DNA from: Planctomycetia bacterium
GTDB lineage: Bacteria > Planctomycetota > UBA1135 > GCA-002686595
Assembly (NCBI GenBank): GCA_005778045.1
Contig: SXKQ01000102.1
Span: forward strand, 1-10,224
Reading direction: 5' to 3'
DNA: 10,224 nt
Shown: in pieces, positions 7,213 to 10,224 of the stretch
Numbering within the stretch: position 1 is the stretch's first letter
Layout: each line of letters starts with the position of its first letter
The notes under the pieces: generated by a model
The model's database searches: none
Told to the model about the DNA's origin: nothing
The model's input: only the letters and a program-made list of their open reading frames with translations
Made by a program: the position numbers and the translations under genes

Positions 7213-7232
7213 CCCTGTCGGGCCCCGACGGG
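7213..7232 (+). terminator. Possible hairpin after the fusion gene stop codon
   Basis: Just 1 bp after the TGA, CCC-T-GTCGG (7213-7221, T7216 bulged) can pair with CCGACGGG (7225-7232) around a 3-nt loop. No T-tract follows, so it is not a classical intrinsic terminator. It could protect the mRNA 3' end or aid termination by another route. Confidence 0.35.
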
Positions 7233-7257
7233 TGGCGGGCAGTCCCCCCGGTCAGGG

Positions 7258-7286
7258 TTGCTGCCCCGGGCTCCGCTCGCTATTCT
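7258..7286 (+). promoter_or_regulatory. Candidate sigma70-type promoter for the rpoZ-like gene
   Basis: TTGCTG (7258-7263) and TATTCT (7281-7286) are spaced by exactly 17 bp within the 163-bp gap before the omega-like gene. TATTCT matches 4/6 of the -10 consensus and TTGCTG 3/6 of the -35. AT-rich bases are scarce here, so the pair stands out. It would give a leader of about 80 nt. The rest of the 7212-7374 gap shows only the hairpin after the previous stop. Confidence 0.4.
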
Positions 7287-7374
7287 TCTTCCCCCTTCTC
7301 GGGCACCGGGCCCCCTCGACGCGCGCACGTTCGCCGCTCGACGCCGGCCCCACGTACCTCGCGAGCTCCGCACG

Positions 7375-7590
7375 ATGGATCTGACTCTTCCCCAGCGCCT
7401 TCAGAAGTCCGTCTCCGGCTCCTTCCACAAGACCGCGCTGCTGCAAAAGCGCGTGCGCGAACTGATCCGCGGCGCCTCGCCCCTGTTCGAGACCCGCGAG
7501 AAGCATCCGATCAAGATCGCGTTCCAGGAGATGGAGCGCGGCCTGATCGAGCTGATCCCCGAGGAAGAGACGCCGCCGCCGACGCTCTGA
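7375..7590 (+). CDS. rpoZ: RNA polymerase omega subunit-like small protein
   Basis: A 71-aa protein. The segment KRVRELIRGASPLFETREKH followed by PIKIAFQEMERGLIEL (about 25-60) matches the order of omega's core: a basic helix with RA/VxxL-xxGAxPLxE, then KxPxxIAxxEIxxGxI. Omega binds the beta' subunit and aids RNA polymerase assembly. The acidic and proline tail EEETPPPTL is also compatible. Divergence is notable: MERG replaces the usual IAEG, and the N-terminus lacks a typical YRLVLLA segment, showing KTALLQKRV instead. The ATG at 7375 was chosen over an in-frame ATG at 7195 that would overlap the previous gene and the candidate promoter and add a low-complexity Arg/Pro/Ala segment. Only a weak SD (GCGAG) is present. 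The lpxK gene starts 41 bp downstream, so the two may be co-transcribed. Confidence 0.72.
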   Translation: MDLTLPQRLQKSVSGSFHKTALLQKRVRELIRGASPLFETREKHPIKIAFQEMERGLIELIPEEETPPPTL

Positions 7591-7631
7591 GCGAGCGTCG
7601 CATCCCGGCCGTTCGTCCACGGCTGGCAACC

Positions 7632-8726
7632 ATGGCCGCCCCGGTTCCGGAGCGCGAGCGAATCGAGGCGCGGCTTGAGCGCGGTGGGCTCGTCGTCGAA
7701 TTGCTGCGCGCCCCGGAGCTCCTGTTTCGCGCCGCGTCGGCGCTGCGTCGCGCCAGCTACGACCGCGGACTCGTGCCGTGTGCGCGCCTCGACGCGCCGG
7801 TCGTGTCGGTCGGGAACCTGAGCGCCGGCGGGACGGGCAAGACCCCGATGGTGGCGTGGGTCGCGCGCGAGCTCGCGCAGCGCAGTCGACGCGTGGGACT
7901 GCTCTCGCGCGGCTACGGCGCGCGCGCGGGCGCCGGCAACGATGAAGCTGCGCTGCTGCGCGAGATCTTGCCGGAAGTGCCGCACGTGCAAGGCGCGAAC
8001 CGCGTCGCGGGCGGGCACGAGCTCGTCGCGCGCCACGGCTGCGACGTGGTGGTGCTCGACGACGGCTTCCAGCATCGCAAGCTCGCGCGCGCGCTCGATT
8101 TCGTGCTGCTCGACGCCACGCGGCCGTGGGGACTGGCGGGGTGCAGTGACCGCGATGCGCCGCTCTTGCCGCGTGGACTGCTGCGCGAGCCGCCCTGCGC
8201 GCTCGCCCGTGCCGACGCGATCGTCGTGACCCGCGCAGATCAGGCCAAGAGCGCGGACTTGCTCGAACTGCGCCGCGCGATCGAGCGCCACGCGCCCGGT
8301 CGACCGCTCGCTCTCGCGACGCACGCTCCCGCGGCCTTGCGCGCGCTCGATGGATCGCGGACGGAACTCGCGGGGCTGCGCGGGCGGGAGATCGACGTCG
8401 CGAGCGGCATCGGGAATCCCGCGGCCTTCGAGCGCACGCTCGGGTCGCTCGGCGCGCGTCTCTTCGAGCATCGGCGCTTTCCCGATCACCACGCCTTCGT
8501 GGCCGCGGACCTCGCAGGGCTCGGCGCGCGCTGGCTGGTCGTCACGGCCAAGGATGCCGTCAAGCTGCGCGGCCTTGCTTGGCCTGCGCTCGCGCAGGTG
8601 CGCGTACTCGACGTGGAGCTCGCGCTCCTCGAGGGGCGCGCCGCCCTCGAGGCCCTGCTGGACTCGCTGCCCGCGGCGCGTGGCCAGCGCGAACGCACGG
8701 CGTTGCACGGGGGGCTCCATGGCTGA
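7632..8726 (+). CDS. lpxK: Tetraacyldisaccharide 4'-kinase (lipid A biosynthesis)
   Basis: LpxK phosphorylates the 4' position of the tetraacyldisaccharide-1-phosphate to make lipid IVA at the inner membrane. The 364-aa length is normal. Diagnostic motifs are all present: an N-terminal amphipathic membrane-associating region (about 20-45), VVSVGNLSAGGTGKTP with the P-loop at 61-71, LLSRGYG at 90-96, VVLDDGFQHRKL at 140-151, RGLLREP at 181-187, FPDHHAF at 283-289 and VVTAKDAVKL at 303-312. The usual TEKDAVK appears as TAKDAVK, a small departure. The ATG at 7632 has no clear SD. The end overlaps the start of the acyltransferase gene by 8 bp, which points to translational coupling in a lipid A operon. 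Confidence 0.95.
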   Translation: MAAPVPERERIEARLERGGLVVELLRAPELLFRAASALRRASYDRGLVPCARLDAPVVSVGNLSAGGTGKTPMVAWVARELAQRSRRVGLLSRGYGARAGAGNDEAALLREILPEVPHVQGANRVAGGHELVARHGCDVVVLDDGFQHRKLARALDFVLLDATRPWGLAGCSDRDAPLLPRGLLREPPCALARADAIVVTRADQAKSADLLELRRAIERHAPGRPLALATHAPAALRALDGSRTELAGLRGREIDVASGIGNPAAFERTLGSLGARLFEHRRFPDHHAFVAADLAGLGARWLVVTAKDAVKLRGLAWPALAQVRVLDVELALLEGRAALEALLDSLPAARGQRERTALHGGLHG

Positions 8727-9666
8727 GCGCGCCTGGCCGTTGCCGTGGCTCGAGGTCGCCGGAGATCGCGACGGTGCCCTGCAGTACGTCCAGTACTTGC
8801 TGTACCGCGGCGCCGTGGGCATGGGCTCGCGCCTGCCGCTCGCAGGCCGCCGCGCGATGTCGTGGAGCCTCGGGTCGCTGATGCGCGCGCTCGATCGCAA
8901 CCGGGCTCGCGCCGCGCGGGAGTTCATCGCGCAGGCGTATCCAGAGCTGGGCGAGCGCGAGCGACACGCGCTCTTGCTCACGGCCTGGCGTCACCTGATC
9001 GAGCTCGTGCTCGAGGATGCGCGCTTCAACGATCGCGTGCTGGGGCCGCGCATCGCGGAGCACTTCGAGGTCGAGGTCACGCCCGCGGCGCGCGCGGCAG
9101 CCGAGAGCGGTCGCGGCGGCCTGATCGTCGTGCCGCACGTCGGCATGTGGGAGGCGTTGCCAGCGATCGCGCCCGTGTTGGGCTTCGCACCGACGTACGC
9201 CATCTCGCGTCCGCCGAAGAACTGCTACCTCGCGGGCCATGCGCAGGCGGTGCGCGAGGCGCGCGGCTACCGGCTGATCCCGCGCCACGGCGCGATCGAG
9301 TACCTGCTGGGCGCCGTCGAGGGCGGTGCGTGGGTCGGGCTGATGCTCGACCAGCGCGCGCACGGCAAGACGGTGCTCGCGCCGTTCTTCGGCCGTCCTG
9401 CGCAGTGCGAGCGCTCGATCGCGGTGCTCGTGCGACGCCTGCGGCGGCCGGTGCTGTTCGCGGCCTGCTACGGCACCGGCGAGCCCTTCCGCTACAAGGC
9501 CGTGTTCGAGGCCCCGCTGGCGCTGGAAGAGCTTTCCACCCTCGATGCGGAAGGGATTGCCGCCGCGCTCAACCGCGCGATGGAGCGCCTCATCCGGCGC
9601 GCCCCGGAGCAGTACTTCTGGCTCCACGACCGCTTCCGCAACGCACCCGCGACGGGGGAAGCCTGA
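8719..9666 (+). CDS. Lipid A acyltransferase, LpxL/HtrB family
   Basis: A 315-aa membrane-associated acyltransferase expected to add a secondary acyl chain to lipid A or its precursor. The catalytic HX4E motif is at His140-Glu145 (PHVGMWE). [11 protein letters not shown] followed by APFFGRPA (209-228) and the closing [12 protein letters not shown] (296-307) are hallmarks of the LpxL/LpxM family. There is no strong single N-terminal membrane helix, only moderately hydrophobic, amphipathic stretches near 21-56. The start is the ATG overlapping the lpxK stop, with a G-run (GGGG) about 5-8 bp upstream as SD; an in-frame ATG at 8350 would run deep into lpxK and was rejected. Its pairing with lpxK supports a lipid A role rather than another acyltransferase reaction, but chain length and position are not readable. 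Confidence 0.92.
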   Translation: MAERAWPLPWLEVAGDRDGALQYVQYLLYRGAVGMGSRLPLAGRRAMSWSLGSLMRALDRNRARAAREFIAQAYPELGERERHALLLTAWRHLIELVLEDARFNDRVLGPRIAEHFEVEVTPAARAAAESGRGGLIVVPHVGMWEALPAIAPVLGFAPTYAISRPPKNCYLAGHAQAVREARGYRLIPRHGAIEYLLGAVEGGAWVGLMLDQRAHGKTVLAPFFGRPAQCERSIAVLVRRLRRPVLFAACYGTGEPFRYKAVFEAPLALEELSTLDAEGIAAALNRAMERLIRRAPEQYFWLHDRFRNAPATGEA

Positions 9667-9682
9667 GGCCCCTCGCGCCGTC

Positions 9683-9688
9683 TACACT
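9683..9688 (+). promoter_or_regulatory. Possible -10 element before hldD
   Basis: TACACT fits TANNNT and matches 4/6 of the -10 consensus. It lies in the 55-bp gap between the acyltransferase stop and the hldD start, 33 bp before the ATG. No matching -35 is evident. It would allow separate transcription of hldD. Confidence 0.3.
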
Positions 9689-9721
9689 CCCGGCCGTCCC
9701 CACGTCGAAAGCACCCAGCCC

Positions 9722-10224
9722 ATGTACATCGTCACCGGAGGCGCCGGCTTCATCGGCTCGAACCTCGTGCGCGGCCTGAACCGGCGCGGGATCGAGGACA
9801 TCCTCGTCGTCGATGACCTCGAGTGCGGCGACAAGCACCTCAACCTCCACGGCCTGCGCTTCGCGGACTTCGTCGACTACCGCGACTTCGAGCGCGACCT
9901 CGAGCGCTTCGCGGCGCCCAAGGCGGTGCTGCACCAGGGCGCCTGCTCGGATACGACCGAGCGCAACGGCCGCTACATGCTGGCCGTCAACTTCGAGTAC
10001 TCGAAGAAGCTGTTCCTCTGGAGCGAGCGCCATGGCGCGCCGTTCCTGTACGCGTCCTCGGCGGCCACCTATGGCGATGGGCAAAGTGGCTTCCGCGAGG
10101 AACCCGCGTGCGAGTGGCCGCTCAACGTCTACGGCTTCTCCAAGCTGCTCTTCGACCGCTGGATGCGGCTGCGCCTCGCTGCGGCGCGCTGTCAGGTGGT
10201 GGGCCTGCGCTACTTCAACGTCTA
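9722..10224 (+). CDS. hldD: ADP-L-glycero-D-manno-heptose 6-epimerase, partial at C-terminus
   Basis: HldD (RfaD) epimerizes ADP-D-glycero- to ADP-L-glycero-D-manno-heptose, the donor for inner-core LPS heptose. The first 167 residues are present; the gene runs off the right edge about halfway. It is an extended SDR protein: GGAGFIG (6-12) binds NADP, VVDDL (29-33) ends strand 2, [10 protein letters not shown] (71-80) is the family's distinctive motif, YASSAATYG (110-118) carries the catalytic Ser/Thr, and Tyr137-Lys141 (YGFSK) is the active-site pair. GLRYFNV (161-167) matches the E. coli GFRYFNV. The wording follows E. coli HldD closely enough to separate it from UDP-glucose epimerases. The start at 9722 gives a normal family N-terminus ([10 protein letters not shown]); no SD is visible. 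It follows the lipid A genes. Confidence 0.96.
   Translation, partial: MYIVTGGAGFIGSNLVRGLNRRGIEDILVVDDLECGDKHLNLHGLRFADFVDYRDFERDLERFAAPKAVLHQGACSDTTERNGRYMLAVNFEYSKKLFLWSERHGAPFLYASSAATYGDGQSGFREEPACEWPLNVYGFSKLLFDRWMRLRLAAARCQVVGLRYFNV

Noticed and set aside
7195..7590. Longer version (131 codons) of the omega-like protein
   Set aside because: The added 60 residues are low-complexity, overlap the previous gene's end, and span the candidate promoter.
7401..8981. Minus-strand open frame of 526 codons opposite rpoZ-like gene and lpxK
   Set aside because: A complement of well-supported genes with shadow-type composition and no domain features.
8560..9627. Minus-strand open frame of 355 codons opposite the acyltransferase
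   Set aside because: The plus-strand LpxL motifs are unambiguous; this frame is composition-driven.
8350..9666. Longer version of the acyltransferase starting inside lpxK
   Set aside because: The extra 123 residues are Arg/Ser-rich frame noise; the start overlapping the lpxK stop gives the expected family length.
1..10224. CRISPR arrays, tRNA/rRNA genes, insertion sequences, phage or defence genes
   Set aside because: No regularly spaced repeats, cloverleaf-like segments, transposase motifs or terminal inverted repeats were seen; GC-rich short repeats such as GCGCGC are compositional.

Overview
This window is very GC-rich and almost fully coding. It looks like a chromosomal segment of a diderm (Gram-negative-type) bacterium. 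It carries lipid A and LPS genes (lpxK, an lpxL/htrB-type acyltransferase, hldD/rfaD) and a probable outer-membrane lipoprotein. Most genes lack a clear Shine-Dalgarno site, and several have a TANNNT-like -10 element close to the start codon. With the DUF3299 lipoprotein and the PSMA/GCPII-type M28 peptidase, this would fit a high-GC Planctomycetota or Myxococcota-like lineage, but the assignment is a weak inference. There are no mobile elements, CRISPR arrays or structural RNA genes.

Left half (1-5920, all minus strand) is a tightly packed five-gene block read from right to left: an ABC ATPase of the LolD/MacB type (5920-5231), an FtsX/MacB-type permease (5234-3978, ATGA overlap), a DUF3299 lipoprotein (3975-3337, 2-bp gap), a secreted glutamate-carboxypeptidase-II-like M28 peptidase (3303-1414, 33-bp gap), and an ABC exporter half-transporter (from a TTG at 1411, 2-bp gap, running off the left edge just before its ABC signature). 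The first three genes form a plausible envelope ABC system. The permease's extracytoplasmic domain has two His/Asp/Glu-rich patches that suggest metal sensing or handling.

The hinge (5921-5969) is a 49-bp divergent intergenic region. It must hold the promoters in both directions, and candidate -10 elements lie so close to both ATGs that transcripts could be leaderless or nearly so.

Right half (5970-10224, all plus strand) begins with a two-domain protein that fuses a HAD phosphatase to a uridine-kinase/phosphoribulokinase-type P-loop kinase. A 163-bp spacer with a hairpin and a candidate sigma70-type promoter follows. Then come a small protein resembling the RNA polymerase omega subunit (rpoZ), lpxK, a lipid A acyltransferase overlapping the end of lpxK, and the first 167 codons of hldD. 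The lpxK-acyltransferase-hldD run supplies the 4'-phosphorylation and late acylation of lipid A and the heptose precursor for the LPS core.

No clearly new defence or mobile system was found. The most unusual items are the HAD-kinase fusion and the His-rich ABC/DUF3299 cassette linked to a GCPII-like peptidase.
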